Of a stretch of DNA of 64,000 nt, positions 7,545-16,569 are shown one piece after another. The notes beneath the pieces are model-generated. The model saw nothing but the letters and a program-made list of their open reading frames with translations. It did no database searches and was not told the origin of the DNA. A program made the position numbers and the translations under genes. The DNA is taken from the NCBI RefSeq assembly GCF_002934625.1, contig NZ_PTJD01000002.1, positions 1-64,000 of the forward strand, given 5' to 3'. This DNA comes from Kineococcus xinjiangensis (lineage in GTDB: Bacteria; Actinomycetota; Actinomycetes; Actinomycetales; Kineococcaceae). How positions within the stretch are numbered: the stretch's first letter is position 1; every line of letters begins with the position of its first letter.

Positions 7545-10500
7545 TCAGGCGGGTGGGGTGGGTTCTGCCCGCAGGGGGCGGAGGGCGGCGGTGAGCTGCT
7601 GCGCGAGTTGGGGGCGGCCGAAGTGGAAGCCCTGGGCTTCGTCGCAGCCGAGCTCTCGCAGTCGCTGGGCGGTCTGGGCGTTCTCCACGCCCTCGGCGAT
7701 GACGGTCAGGTCCAGGGTGTGTCCGAGCTGGATGATCGATTCCACGAGGGCGTGGTCCCGCTGCCGTCGCCGATCCCCCGGATGCTGCCCGCCATGCTCG
7801 ACGGAGCGCTCGGCGGGGTGCTCGACGGAGGGGTCCTGGTGAGTGCCGACGAGGAAGCTCCGGTCGATCTTGACGGCGTGCACGGGCATGTCACGCAGGT
7901 GCGCCAAGGAGGAGTAGCCGGTGCCGAAGTCGTCGATGGAGACCCGGACTCCGAGGTTGGTCAGCCGTTGCAGTTGCTCGATGGCCAAGGCGGGGTGGGT
8001 CATGACGGCGCTCTCGGTGACCTCGATCTCCAAGGGACCGGCCGGCGGGTCGCTGTGGTGCCAGTCGTAGGCGGCCTGCAGCAGCTCGGCGTCGTGCAGG
8101 GTGGTGGCAGAGATGTTGACCGCGATGGGCACGTGCAGCCCCGCGCTGCGCCAGGCCTGGCTCTGCTGGTGCGCCAGGACGAGGACGTGGCGGGTGAGGT
8201 CGCCGATGAGCCCGGCCTGCTCGGCGATGTCGATGAAGGTCTGGGCTGAGACGTTGCCCCGGCGGGGATGCTGCCAGCGGCACAGCGCCTCGACGTGGTC
8301 CACGTCGCCGGTGCGCAGGTCGATGACGGGCTGGTAGTTCAGGTACAGCTGGGCCGCGTCCACGGCAGCGCGCAGGTCGTCGGCCAGCTCGAGCCGGTGC
8401 AGGCGGGCCCGGTCGTGCTCTGCGTGGTAGCGGGCGATCCCTCCCCCGCCGCTCTTGGCCAGGTACATCGCCACATCCGCTCGCTGCAGCAGCGTGAAGG
8501 CATCGCGGGCGTCGTCGGGGGCGATGGCGATGCCGAGGCTGCACCCCACCTGCAGCGTCCCGGTGCCGGTCAGGATCGGCTCCCCGATCGTGTCGAGGAC
8601 CTTGCGTGCGACCGCGGCGGCGTCGGTGGTGTCGCGCAGGCCGGGCAGGACGAGGGCGAACTCATCGCCGCCGAGGCGGGCGACGGTGTCGGAGGCGCGG
8701 AGCAGCCCCGAGGCGCTGAGACGGGTGGCGATCTCCCGCAGCAGTTCGTCCCCGGCCTGGTGGCCGAAGCGGTCGTTGACGTCCTTGAAGCCGTCCAGGT
8801 CCAGCACCATCAACGCGGTCGGCTCGCCGCTGCGGGAGGTGCCGGCGATGGCCTGCTCCAGTCGATCGCTCAGCAGCGCACGGTTGGGCAGGTCGGTGAG
8901 CGGGTCGTGCAAGGCGCGGTGGCGCACCTCCTGCTGGGCGGCGTGACGGCTGGTGATGTCGACGACTGTCTTCACCGCAGCCTCCACCTGGCCGTCGCCG
9001 TAGACGGGACGGGCGTTGACCTCTGCGAGGAAGCTGCTGCCATCAGCGCGGTGGAGCAGTTCCTCGCTCAGGTGGCAGCCGCGCCCGGCCCGCACCGCAG
9101 GCAGGACCGGGCACTCCGAGAGCGGGTACGGGCTGCCGTCGGCGTGGCTGTGGTGCACGAGTTCGTGCACGTTGCGTCCCACCAGCTCCACCGGGTCCAG
9201 GCCCACCATCGCCGCTGCGGCGGTGTTGACGAACGTGCAGCGCCCGTCCAGGTCCAGGCCGAAGATGCCCTCGCTGGTGGACTCCAGCAGCAGCCGCCAG
9301 CGCCGTTCGCTGTGCCGCAGTGCCTCCTCCGCGCGGTGGCGGTCGCTGATGTCGCGCAGGGTCCCCGCCAGGCCCACCGGGGCGCCGTGCTCGTCGTTGA
9401 GCACCTGGACGCCGACCTCCGCCCAACAGGGGGCCTCGTCGCGGTGGAGCAGGCGCAGCTGCACCTGCACCGGGGTGGAGGACATCAGCGCCCGCCCTAC
9501 CGCCTCGTTGACGGCGGAGGCGTCCTTCGGGTCGACCAGAGCGGCCAGCGGCCGTCCCAGGGCCTGGTCGACGGGTGCCCCGGTCAGCTCCTGCCAGGCG
9601 CGGCTGACGAAGGTGATCGCCCCGTGCAGGTCGGCCTGGAAGATCACCTCGTGGACGCTGTCCAGCACCGACTGGTACCGCTGCCGGCTCGCGGTCAGCT
9701 CCTTGGAGCGGGCGGCCAGGTCGGCGGTGCGCGCGGTCAGCTCCGCGGTGCGCTCGGCAACCCGCTGCTCCAGGCTCCGGCTGAGCAGTGCGTGCTCGCG
9801 CAGGGAGAGCCACTGCCGGCCCAGCAGCATGATCCCGAGACAGACGCCCAGCCCGGTGTGCGCGAGGTCCAGATCCCCCCACCACAGCAACTGCACCGCC
9901 AGCAGCGCCACCGCGCCCGCGGCCAGCAGCACCGGCACGACCGCCGGCGCCGCCCCCGCCCGCACCCCCCACCCCAGGCGGCGAGCGGCCACCTCCTGCG
10001 CGCCGGCCTCCTCGTGGAGCGCGGTCCCGCCCTGGGCCCGCACCGCGACGGACTGCGGGCTCCACGCCGCCAGGCACATCAGGCCGAAGCTCAGGACCCA
10101 GAGGGAGTCGACGAGGTGGCCGGTGAAGTAGCTCTGCCGGGCGGCCAGCCACCCGAAGACCGCATAGGCCAGCGCCGAGGTGAGCAAACCGGCGGCGAGG
10201 AAGGCGAAGTCCCGGCTCCGCGCGCTGCTGTGGACCGCCACCGCACCGATCAGGGAGAGCACCACCACGTGCGCCAGCGGAAAGGCCAACCCCACCAGCA
10301 GCGCCACCCGGCCTGCGCCGGCCTGTTCCAGGTAGGCCGGCCGCAGCGCCACGTCCCAGAACAGGATCAGCAGGGCGGTGACCAGGAGCAGACCGTCCAC
10401 GATGATCCGTACCCGCGACACCGCGCGCATCGACTGATCCGCCAGGCACAGGACGCCTGCTGCGATCAGGGGGAACTCCAGCAGGAACAGGGCCTCCGCC

Positions 10501-10835
10501 CAGGACGGGAAGGGCACCGGCCAGCCCCGTACCTGCTGATAGGCCCAGGCGCACTGCCCCGCAGCGAAGGCAGCGCCGCCTGCTGCCAGCAGCCGCCACC
10601 CCCGCCCCGGCCAGCGGCCGGCTTCCGCCGCGTGGTGCCAGGCAGCTCGCTGCCACGCCACGACCGTGAAGACCACCGCCGCGAGGAACAGGCCGGTGCT
10701 ACCGGCCACGCTGGAGGCCCCGGAGCGATTCGGAACCAGCAGCAGGACGCCGGCGAAGACCGCCCACGCCAGGAGAACCGCGGGCACACCGACCCGCACC
10801 CGCGCCGAGCCCACCTGCCTCATGCCCACCGCCAC
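7545..10835 (-). CDS. membrane PAS-PAS-GGDEF-EAL cyclic-di-GMP protein, 1096 aa
   Basis: A predicted bifunctional c-di-GMP synthase and phosphodiesterase. The N-terminal 320 residues carry about nine membrane helices. A helical linker (LEQRVAERTAELTARTADLA) at about 352-390 leads to two PAS domains, roughly 392-500 and 513-625. The GGDEF domain has an intact signature (RLGGDEFALVLPGL, about 722). The EAL domain begins with an intact VEALCRWQHPRRG (about 849) and keeps DDFGTGYSSLAHL, VKIDRSFL and VIAEGVEN. Both active sites look functional, which does not show which activity dominates. After KIDRSFLVG there is an extra 25-residue polar stretch with a repeated SVEH motif. The GTG at 10835 is the first start; an ATG at 10823 is also possible. 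It stands alone. Confidence 0.9.
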   Translation of the reverse strand: MAVGMRQVGSARVRVGVPAVLLAWAVFAGVLLLVPNRSGASSVAGSTGLFLAAVVFTVVAWQRAAWHHAAEAGRWPGRGWRLLAAGGAAFAAGQCAWAYQQVRGWPVPFPSWAEALFLLEFPLIAAGVLCLADQSMRAVSRVRIIVDGLLLVTALLILFWDVALRPAYLEQAGAGRVALLVGLAFPLAHVVVLSLIGAVAVHSSARSRDFAFLAAGLLTSALAYAVFGWLAARQSYFTGHLVDSLWVLSFGLMCLAAWSPQSVAVRAQGGTALHEEAGAQEVAARRLGWGVRAGAAPAVVPVLLAAGAVALLAVQLLWWGDLDLAHTGLGVCLGIMLLGRQWLSLREHALLSRSLEQRVAERTAELTARTADLAARSKELTASRQRYQSVLDSVHEVIFQADLHGAITFVSRAWQELTGAPVDQALGRPLAALVDPKDASAVNEAVGRALMSSTPVQVQLRLLHRDEAPCWAEVGVQVLNDEHGAPVGLAGTLRDISDRHRAEEALRHSERRWRLLLESTSEGIFGLDLDGRCTFVNTAAAAMVGLDPVELVGRNVHELVHHSHADGSPYPLSECPVLPAVRAGRGCHLSEELLHRADGSSFLAEVNARPVYGDGQVEAAVKTVVDITSRHAAQQEVRHRALHDPLTDLPNRALLSDRLEQAIAGTSRSGEPTALMVLDLDGFKDVNDRFGHQAGDELLREIATRLSASGLLRASDTVARLGGDEFALVLPGLRDTTDAAAVARKVLDTIGEPILTGTGTLQVGCSLGIAIAPDDARDAFTLLQRADVAMYLAKSGGGGIARYHAEHDRARLHRLELADDLRAAVDAAQLYLNYQPVIDLRTGDVDHVEALCRWQHPRRGNVSAQTFIDIAEQAGLIGDLTRHVLVLAHQQSQAWRSAGLHVPIAVNISATTLHDAELLQAAYDWHHSDPPAGPLEIEVTESAVMTHPALAIEQLQRLTNLGVRVSIDDFGTGYSSLAHLRDMPVHAVKIDRSFLVGTHQDPSVEHPAERSVEHGGQHPGDRRRQRDHALVESIIQLGHTLDLTVIAEGVENAQTAQRLRELGCDEAQGFHFGRPQLAQQLTAALRPLRAEPTPPA

Positions 10836-10925
10836 CCGTCTGCACGGAGTTCAAGCCGTTTCCACAGCGTGCACCCGCCAGCTCACTGCACGTCAGCGAT
10901 CCGCAGAAGTCTCGCGGCGGGGGCG

Positions 10926-11384
10926 CTACCTGTGGGTCTGGCGAGGCGGGCGGGGCGGTTGCTGCCCGACGTGACCTGCAGGTGACCGGCCCGGTGGAGT
11001 CGGCGCAGCAGAGAAGTCCCCCACGGGAGGGTCGGTCTGCAACAGCAGCGCGGCTGTCCGCAACCGCGTCTGCGCCGCCGCCCGCTGTGCCGGGGGCAGC
11101 TCATCGAGGACGCTGGCGGCGAACTGCGCGCAGAACACCGCGCTGAGGGCCCCCTGCCGCGGCGGGACGTCGGCGATCAGGACGCTCTGGGCGTCGGCGT
11201 CGTCGGAGAGGGCCGCCAGCAGCAGCCCGACACCGAGGCGAGCAGCCTGGCTCGCCGCATCTCCGCGCCCCGTCTGCTCCTCACCGGCTCCAGGTGGACC
11301 GGCCGGCGCGGAGGGGCTGCTGTCTTCGTCGTGACCCACCGGATGCACCCACCCTCGTGCGCTCGGGTTGCGGGCCCGCTCCAC
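10926..11384 (-). CDS. hypothetical protein, 152 aa
   Basis: Unrecognised. The N-terminal 45 residues are Pro/Gly/Glu-rich and look disordered. The centre (ASQAARLGVGLLLAALSDDA, then DAQSVLIADVPPRQGALSAV and FAASVLDELPPAQRAAAQTR) is strongly helical and non-membrane, and the tail is proline-rich. The GTG start follows CGGAGAC closely. It is transcribed away from the GGDEF-EAL gene start region on the same strand, separated by about 90 bases. It may be real and species-restricted. Confidence 0.5.
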   Translation of the reverse strand: MERARNPSARGWVHPVGHDEDSSPSAPAGPPGAGEEQTGRGDAASQAARLGVGLLLAALSDDADAQSVLIADVPPRQGALSAVFCAQFAASVLDELPPAQRAAAQTRLRTAALLLQTDPPVGDFSAAPTPPGRSPAGHVGQQPPRPPRQTHR

Positions 11385-11726
11385 GTCTCCGGCGGCCCGC
11401 GCTCCGGGCAGACTTCCCCCGACCCACCACGGGTAAACGTTGCATTGCGGAGCGCCCTCGATGGCCGCCCCTCGCAGGGGAGCCTCAGTCGACTCACCTG
11501 CGTGATCCGATCGGGGCGGGGCGACCCACGGGGCCGCGTCAACCGCTCCGACTGCCGTCGGCCGACATCGCCCGGGCCGTGCTCAGCTTGGCCGGGGTCA
11601 TCACCGCTGGTCGCCCCCGCGCGACGCGTCAGAAGCGCGGTCCCCCTCGGCAGTGCCGCGCTTGATGCTCGACCTCCCCGGCGGAGGCCCTGAGCGGGCA
11701 TCACCCGTGGGCGGAGCCGTCCGACC

Positions 11727-11817
11727 CTGACACTCCTGCTGCCCCCAGGTTGCGACGGACCGCACCGGGAGCGTTCCGCACCGGCGTGTCGCCGCCTCGG
11801 TGCAGCAGGAGTGTCAG
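11727..11817. repeat. 91-bp intergenic inverted-repeat element, copy 1
   Basis: Begins CTGACACTCCTGCTGC and ends GCAGCAGGAGTGTCAG, 16 perfect bases at each end. The interior, read on the minus strand, contains GGCGACACGCCG close to the end that carries CACCG. The element at 34580-34670 has the same ends, the same 91-bp length and the same internal motif in the opposite orientation. It lies in a non-coding gap. Confidence 0.85.
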
Positions 11818-12083
11818 CCGACCCCCACGCGGCCCCCGCCGCAGGCTTCAGCGCACCTCGCGGCCGGGTGGGGCGTGCGGCACCAGGAGCGGTGGGGCGT
11901 CGACCCTGCCCTCGGCACCGTCCTCGCCGGTGTCGAGCACGACCCGGCCCCGCCCGGTGGGGTGCCTCGTCGATCCGACGACATCACGATCCCGTCGGCC
12001 GGTGCCCGCACGGGCTCGAGCGCGAGCAACGCCACCCGGCGGTCCCGTTGCCGGGAGCCCACCGGTCCGGGAGCGGACGCACG

Positions 12084-12124
12084 AACGGCCCCGGACCGCA
12101 CACGAGGTGCGGTCCGGGGCCGTT
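12084..12124. terminator. strong hairpin, 18-bp perfect stem
   Basis: AACGGCCCCGGACCGCAC, loop ACGAG, then GTGCGGTCCGGGGCCGTT. It lies 245 bases past the LacI stop in the direction of that gene. There is no T-run, which is common for actinomycete terminators. It works in both directions and could also insulate from the left. Confidence 0.6.
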
Positions 12125-12181
12125 CCGCGTCAGCGGGCCCGCCGCGCGCACGTGATCGTTGCGCGCCCGGGTAGCTGCACT

Positions 12182-12218
12182 GCGTCTGGCGGCAGACCCC
12201 CCGCCTGCCGCCAGACGC
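12182..12218. terminator. hairpin, 14-bp perfect stem
   Basis: GCGTCTGGCGGCAG pairs with CTGCCGCCAGACGC across a C-rich 9-base loop. It is the first strong stem after the LacI stop codon (150 bases downstream on the minus strand) and is the more likely terminator for the xylB-LacI unit. Confidence 0.6.
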
Positions 12219-12368
12219 GACGTGCCACCCCCCTGTGAACCCCCTGCGCGCCGCCGGTCCCCCCGGACGACGGCACGAGTCCCCCCGGACTCACCGGCTC
12301 CATCGCGGCCTCGCCCGGAGGTGTTACACATCTGAGGGAAGTTCTTCGCCGGGCCGTCCGGCCGGCCC

Positions 12369-13385
12369 TCAGCCGAGCGCCGGAGGGGCCGAACTGCCCC
12401 GGGCACGCAGGGTCGGGGTGGCGGCGAGGTGGGCCGCCGGGGCCTCCCCCTCCAGCAGGCCGAAGAGCCGCCCGGCCACCGCGGCGCCGTAGGCGGCCAC
12501 GTCGTGCCCCACGGCCGTGATGCGGGGGTGGGTCACCCGGCAGAGCGCCGAGTCGTCCCAGGCGACGAGGCTGACGTCCTCCGGCACCCGCCGGCCGAGG
12601 CCGGTGGCGACGGACAACCCGGCCACGGCCATGAGGTCGTTGTCGTAGACGATCGCCGTGACGGGGTCGGCACCGGTCAGCAGGTCGTGGGTGGCGCGCG
12701 CGCCGTCGTCGCCGGAGAAGTCGGTGTGCACGATGCGCGCCTCGATGCGGTGCTCCGCCGCGGCGGCCGCGAGGGCCTCGTCGCGGATGCGGACGTGGCC
12801 GAGGTCGGGCAGGCCCGCGACGCGGGCGATGCGGCGGTGCCCCAGGTCCACGAGGTGCTGCACGGCCTCGCGGATCCCGCTGGCGTCGTCGGTCCAGACG
12901 CAGGTGAGCCCACCGGCCAGCGAGGGGTCGGCGACGACCACGGAGGGCACGCCGTCCGCCTGCAGCCGGGGGATGCGGGGGTCGTCCACGCGGACGTCCA
13001 CGATGACCATGCCGTCCACCCGCCGCTCCGACCACCAGCGGGAGTACGTGGCCGCGGCGGCGTCGGGGCTGGGCACGACCTGCAGGAGCAGCGCGCAGTC
13101 GCGGGTGCTGAGGACGCTCTCCAGGCCCGACATGAACTCCATGTAGAACGGCTCGTGCCCGAGGGTGCTGGCGGTTCGGGTGACGACGAGGCCGAAGGTG
13201 TCGGTGCGCGATCCGGAGAGGATGCGGGCGGCCCGGTTCGGCACCCACTGCAGTTCCTCGGCGACCTTGAGGACGCGGGCGCGGGTGGCGTCGGAGACAC
13301 CGGGGCGGTTGTTGAGGACGTAGGACACGGCCCCCTTGGAGACGCCGGAGCGGCGGGCGATCTCGGCGATGGTGACGCGGGTCAC
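12369..13385 (-). CDS. LacI-family transcriptional regulator, 338 aa
   Basis: The N-terminal LacI headpiece is complete: VTIAEIARRSGVSKGAVSYV helix-turn-helix and the hinge helix RVLKVAEELQWVPNRAARIL. It is followed by a periplasmic-binding-protein-like effector domain (FGLVVTRTASTLG to VSLVAWDDSALCRVTHPRIT). The GTG start is fixed by AGGAGGA 7 bases upstream. It lies 92 bases after xylB on the same strand and probably regulates it. The Ala-Val-Ser-Tyr variant of the recognition helix (KGAVSYVLNNRPGVS) is typical of actinomycete sugar repressors. The effector is not known; xylulose or xylose-type sugars are a guess from context. Confidence 0.9.
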   Translation of the reverse strand: MTRVTIAEIARRSGVSKGAVSYVLNNRPGVSDATRARVLKVAEELQWVPNRAARILSGSRTDTFGLVVTRTASTLGHEPFYMEFMSGLESVLSTRDCALLLQVVPSPDAAAATYSRWWSERRVDGMVIVDVRVDDPRIPRLQADGVPSVVVADPSLAGGLTCVWTDDASGIREAVQHLVDLGHRRIARVAGLPDLGHVRIRDEALAAAAAEHRIEARIVHTDFSGDDGARATHDLLTGADPVTAIVYDNDLMAVAGLSVATGLGRRVPEDVSLVAWDDSALCRVTHPRITAVGHDVAAYGAAVAGRLFGLLEGEAPAAHLAATPTLRARGSSAPPALG

Positions 13386-13425
13386 TGCGGGTCCTCCTGT
13401 GGGCGCCCGGCCCGGCGCGGTGGCG

Positions 13426-13453
13426 GGCTGCCGGACGACTGGTCCGGGCAGCC
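13426..13453. terminator. inverted repeat between xylB and the LacI gene
   Basis: GGCTGCCGGAC and GGTCCGGGCAGCC form a stem with one bulge around a short loop. It sits 25 bases past the xylB stop on the minus strand. It could end or attenuate xylB transcription before the regulator, or be an operator. The evidence is the symmetry only. Confidence 0.35.
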
Positions 13454-13477
13454 TACTGTCCGGGTCCGGCCGGGGCC

Positions 13478-14884
13478 CTACTGCCGCGGCGCCGTGAGGT
13501 CGCGCACCTGCGCGTAGCGCTCCCGCACCTCGGGCTGCGGCTCGGCCTCATGGGTCCCGGCCGCTCCGGGCTCCCAGGGCGGCGGCTCCTCGCCGCCGAG
13601 GAGCGCCCACGCCGCCTGCCGGGCCGCCCCGTCGGCCACGTACTCCCCCGGCGGCGGGACGAGCACCGGGCGCCCGAGCAGCGCCGGGGCCAGGCGGCGC
13701 ACCGCCTCCGAGCGGGCCCCGCCGCCGACCAGCAGCACCCGGCGGACCTCCACCCCCTGCGCCAGCAGGGCGTCCAGCCCGTCGGCCAGCCCGCACAGCA
13801 GCCCCTCCACCGCCGCGCGGGCCAGGTGGGTGGGCGTGGACGTCGCGGGGGTCAGCCCGTGCAGCGCGCCGGTGCTGTCCGGGCGCACCGGCGTGCGCTC
13901 GCCCTCCAGGTAGGGCACCAGCACGAGCCCCTCCGCGCCGGCGGGGGCGGAGAGGGCGAGGCGGGACAGCTCCTCGTGGTCCACCCCGAGCAGGCGCGCG
14001 GCCGCGTCCAGCACGCGGGCGGCGTTGAGCGTGCAGACGAGGGGCAGGTAGCGGCCCGTGGCGTCCGCGAAGCCCGCGACGGCTCCCGACGGGTCCGCGG
14101 ACGGGGTCGGGCTGAGGGCGCTGACGACCCCGCTGGTGCCGACGGAGACGACGACGTCGCCGGGGACGGCACCGACCCCGAGGGCGGCGGCCATGTTGTC
14201 GCCGGTGCCGGGGCCGAGCACCACCTCCCGCCCACCCACCCGGAGCCGCCCGGCCTGCTCTGCGGGCCCGAGCACCTGCGGCAGCTCCACCTCGGCGCCG
14301 TCCGCCCCCATCGCCAGCCGCAGGAGGTCGCGGCGGTACTCCCCCGTCGCGGCGCTGAAGTAGCCGGTGCCGCTGGCGTCGCCGCGGTCGGTGGTCAGCC
14401 GCTCCCGGCCACCGAGGTGCCAGGTCAGCCAGTCGTGCGGGAGGCACACCCGGGCCACCCGCGCCGCCCGGTCCGGCTCGTGCTCGGCCAGCCAGCGCAG
14501 CTTCGCGACGGTGAAGGAGGCCACCGGCACGGAGCCGACGGCCCGCGCCCACTCCCCGGGACCGCCCAGCTCACGCACCAGGTCCTCGGCCGCCCCCGCC
14601 GAGCGGCCGTCGTTCCACAGCAGCGCCGGGCGCACGACCTCCCCGGCGTCGTCCAGCGCGACCATGCCGTGCTGCTGGGCGCCGACCGCGACGGCGTCGA
14701 CGTCGGCGAGGCCGCCCGCGTCGGCGAGGGCCTCCTCCAGCGCCCGCCACCACCGGTGCGGGTCCACCTCGCTGCCCTCGGGGTGGGCGGCCCGGCCGGC
14801 GCGCAGCAGTTCCCCGGTGACGGCGTCGCGCACGACGACCTTGCAGGACTGGGTGGAGGAGTCGATCCCCGCGACGGTCGGCAC
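13478..14884 (-). CDS. xylB: xylulokinase, 468 aa
   Basis: FGGY-family sugar kinase that phosphorylates D-xylulose to xylulose 5-phosphate. The N-terminal phosphate motif [17 protein letters not shown] is intact. Substrate-recognition residues lie in [15 protein letters not shown], and [45 protein letters not shown] and the C-terminal adenine motif [15 protein letters not shown] are all present. The frame is open for 89 more codons upstream, but similarity begins at PTVAGID, so the GTG at 14884 is chosen. Length is slightly short for the family (480-500). Specificity within FGGY kinases is inferred from MVALD and GTGYFS. No xylA or transporter is adjacent. Confidence 0.88.
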   Translation of the reverse strand: MPTVAGIDSSTQSCKVVVRDAVTGELLRAGRAAHPEGSEVDPHRWWRALEEALADAGGLADVDAVAVGAQQHGMVALDDAGEVVRPALLWNDGRSAGAAEDLVRELGGPGEWARAVGSVPVASFTVAKLRWLAEHEPDRAARVARVCLPHDWLTWHLGGRERLTTDRGDASGTGYFSAATGEYRRDLLRLAMGADGAEVELPQVLGPAEQAGRLRVGGREVVLGPGTGDNMAAALGVGAVPGDVVVSVGTSGVVSALSPTPSADPSGAVAGFADATGRYLPLVCTLNAARVLDAAARLLGVDHEELSRLALSAPAGAEGLVLVPYLEGERTPVRPDSTGALHGLTPATSTPTHLARAAVEGLLCGLADGLDALLAQGVEVRRVLLVGGGARSEAVRRLAPALLGRPVLVPPPGEYVADGAARQAAWALLGGEEPPPWEPGAAGTHEAEPQPEVRERYAQVRDLTAPRQ

Positions 14885-15125
14885 GACTGCAGCCAACCAC
14901 TGGGCGCCGACGGCCGTCCCGGACGGCGGCGATCCGTTCCCGGGCGCCCACCGGAGGCCCGTCCGGAGCCCCGCCGGAGGGCGGTTGGGGCGTCCGGGTG
15001 TCTCAGCGGGGACCAGAATGCCGGAAGGCTCGGCGAGCCTGTACCGTTGGGTCACGGAGAGATGACCAGGAACTCCGGGGTCCGCATGCGCCGACCCCGG
15101 GTCGACGTGCGAGGGGGTCGACGCC

Positions 15126-15395
15126 ATGGGGCGCGGCCGTGCGAAGGCCAAGCAGACGAAGGTCGCCCGTCAGCTGAAGTACTTCAGCCCGGAGACCGAC
15201 TACGAGGCGCTCCAGCGCGAACTGCACGGGCCTGACCGTTACAGCGCTTCCACGCGCCCCGAGGCTGACGCCGAGGGTGCCGAGGAGGACGAGTCAGCCG
15301 ACGACGAGGACGAGTTCGACTCCACCCGCTACGCGGTGGACGACGACGAGGTCGACGACGACTACGAGGCGTGGGCGGCGAAGCGACGGGCTTGA
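15126..15395 (+). CDS. DUF3073 family protein, 89 aa
   Basis: A small actinomycete-specific protein of unknown function. The conserved basic N-terminus [20 protein letters not shown] is followed by [14 protein letters not shown] long Asp/Glu-rich tail ([35 protein letters not shown]) ends in AAKRRA. The basic head and acidic tail suggest nucleic-acid or ribosome association, but this is not established. It is convergent with purM, a neighbourhood widely conserved in Actinomycetota. A possible -10 TGTACCGT lies at 15041-15048. Confidence 0.9.
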   Translation: MGRGRAKAKQTKVARQLKYFSPETDYEALQRELHGPDRYSASTRPEADAEGAEEDESADDEDEFDSTRYAVDDDEVDDDYEAWAAKRRA

Positions 15396-15450
15396 CCCGC
15401 CGTCCCCTCCACCCGCTCACGCACGCTGGGGCCGAGGCCCTCCCCGAAGG

Positions 15451-16569
15451 TCACCAGCCCTGGTGCTCACCTTCGAGGAGGGCCACTCCGCCGTCTACAC
15501 CCTTGGCGTTGCTGCGCCCGTCCTCGTCCCGCCGGGCACGCACCTCGCCGCACACCCACGCCGGGATCCCCGCGGTGTCGAAGAGGCGACGCAGCGCGTC
15601 CGCGGACTCCGGTGCGACCACGGCCACCATGCCGACGCCCAGGTTGAGGGTCCGCTCCAGGTCCGCCGCGGGCACGCGCCCGAGGTCGCGGACCATCGCG
15701 AAGACCGCCCCGGGCGTCCACGTCCCGCGCTGCACGACCGCCGTGAGACCCGTCGGCAGGCACCGCGCCAGGTTCGCCGCCAGCCCGCCGCCCGTGACGT
15801 GGGTGAGCGAGTGCACGCCGTCCTCGCCGTGGCCGAGCGCCGCGACGGCGTCGAGCACCGGGCGCGCGTAGATCCGCGTCGGCTCCAGCAGCTCCTCGCC
15901 CAGCGTCCGGCCGAAGTCGTCGACGTGGCGCTGCAGCTGCCAGCCCGCGTCGGCCACGACGCGCCGCACGAGGGAGTAGCCGTTGGAGTGCAGCCCCGAG
16001 GAGGCCAGCGCGACGAGCACGTCGCCCTCCCGGACCCGCTCGGCGCCCAGGACCGCGTCGGCCTCCACGACGCCCGTGACGGCACCGGCCACGTCGTACT
16101 CGTCGGGCCCCAGCAGGCCGGGGTGCTCGGCCGTCTCCCCGCCGACGAGGGCGGTACCCGCCTCGGCGCAGGCCCGCGCGATGCCCGCGACGATCGCGGC
16201 CATCCGCTCCGGGACCACACGGCCGCAGGCGATGTAGTCGGTCATGAAGAGCGGGCGCGCCCCGCAGACGACGATGTCGTCGACGACCATCCCGACGAGG
16301 TCCGCGCCGATGGTGTCGTGCCGGTCCAGGGCCTGCGCGATCGCGACCTTCGTGCCGACGCCGTCGGTGCTCGTCGCCAGCAGCGGGCGGCGGTAGCCGA
16401 GCAGCGCGCTGGCGTCGAAGAGGCCCGCAAAGCCGCCGAAGCCGCCGACGACCTCGGGGCCGTGGGTGCGGGCCACCGACGCCTTCATCAGCTCCACGGC
16501 GCGGTCGCCGGCCTCCACGTCCACGCCGGCCGACGCGTACGTCGTGCCCTGCGTCTGCGCAGCGCTCAC
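15451..16569 (-). CDS. purM: phosphoribosylformylglycinamidine cyclo-ligase, 372 aa
   Basis: AIR synthetase, fifth step of purine synthesis: ATP-dependent ring closure of FGAM. Recognisable parts are YASAGVDVEAGDRAVELMK near the N-terminus, LLATSTDGVGTKVAIAQAL with the ATP/Mg loop, DLVGMVVDDIVVCGARPLFM, GGETAEHPGLL, LASSGLHSNGYSLVRRV and THVTGGGLAANLARCLP. The GTG start at 16569 overlaps the purF stop by four bases (GTGA), so the two are translationally coupled. The frame is open upstream inside purF but that is shadow. The C-terminal extension is short and ordinary. Confidence 0.97.
   Translation of the reverse strand: MSAAQTQGTTYASAGVDVEAGDRAVELMKASVARTHGPEVVGGFGGFAGLFDASALLGYRRPLLATSTDGVGTKVAIAQALDRHDTIGADLVGMVVDDIVVCGARPLFMTDYIACGRVVPERMAAIVAGIARACAEAGTALVGGETAEHPGLLGPDEYDVAGAVTGVVEADAVLGAERVREGDVLVALASSGLHSNGYSLVRRVVADAGWQLQRHVDDFGRTLGEELLEPTRIYARPVLDAVAALGHGEDGVHSLTHVTGGGLAANLARCLPTGLTAVVQRGTWTPGAVFAMVRDLGRVPAADLERTLNLGVGMVAVVAPESADALRRLFDTAGIPAWVCGEVRARRDEDGRSNAKGVDGGVALLEGEHQGW

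Larger units (their letters stand above)
11385..12368. other. 984-bp non-coding region rich in hairpins
   Basis: No convincing gene. Frames here (for example 11750-12238 plus, 11984-12406 minus) are Pro/Arg/Gly-rich shadows without ribosome sites. What it does hold: a 91-bp inverted-repeat element at 11727-11817, an 18-bp perfect stem at 12084-12124 and a 14-bp perfect stem at 12182-12218, the last two downstream of the LacI gene. It marks the border between the accessory left end and the recognisable genes to the right. Confidence 0.6.

Noticed and set aside
8268-10985. Plus-strand 905-codon frame over the GGDEF-EAL gene
   Set aside because: Antisense shadow; the minus strand carries intact GGDEF and EAL signatures.
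11750-12240. Small genes in the 11.4-12.4 kb gap
   Set aside because: All frames are Pro/Arg/Gly/Thr-rich, cross the inverted-repeat element or hairpins, and lack ribosome sites.
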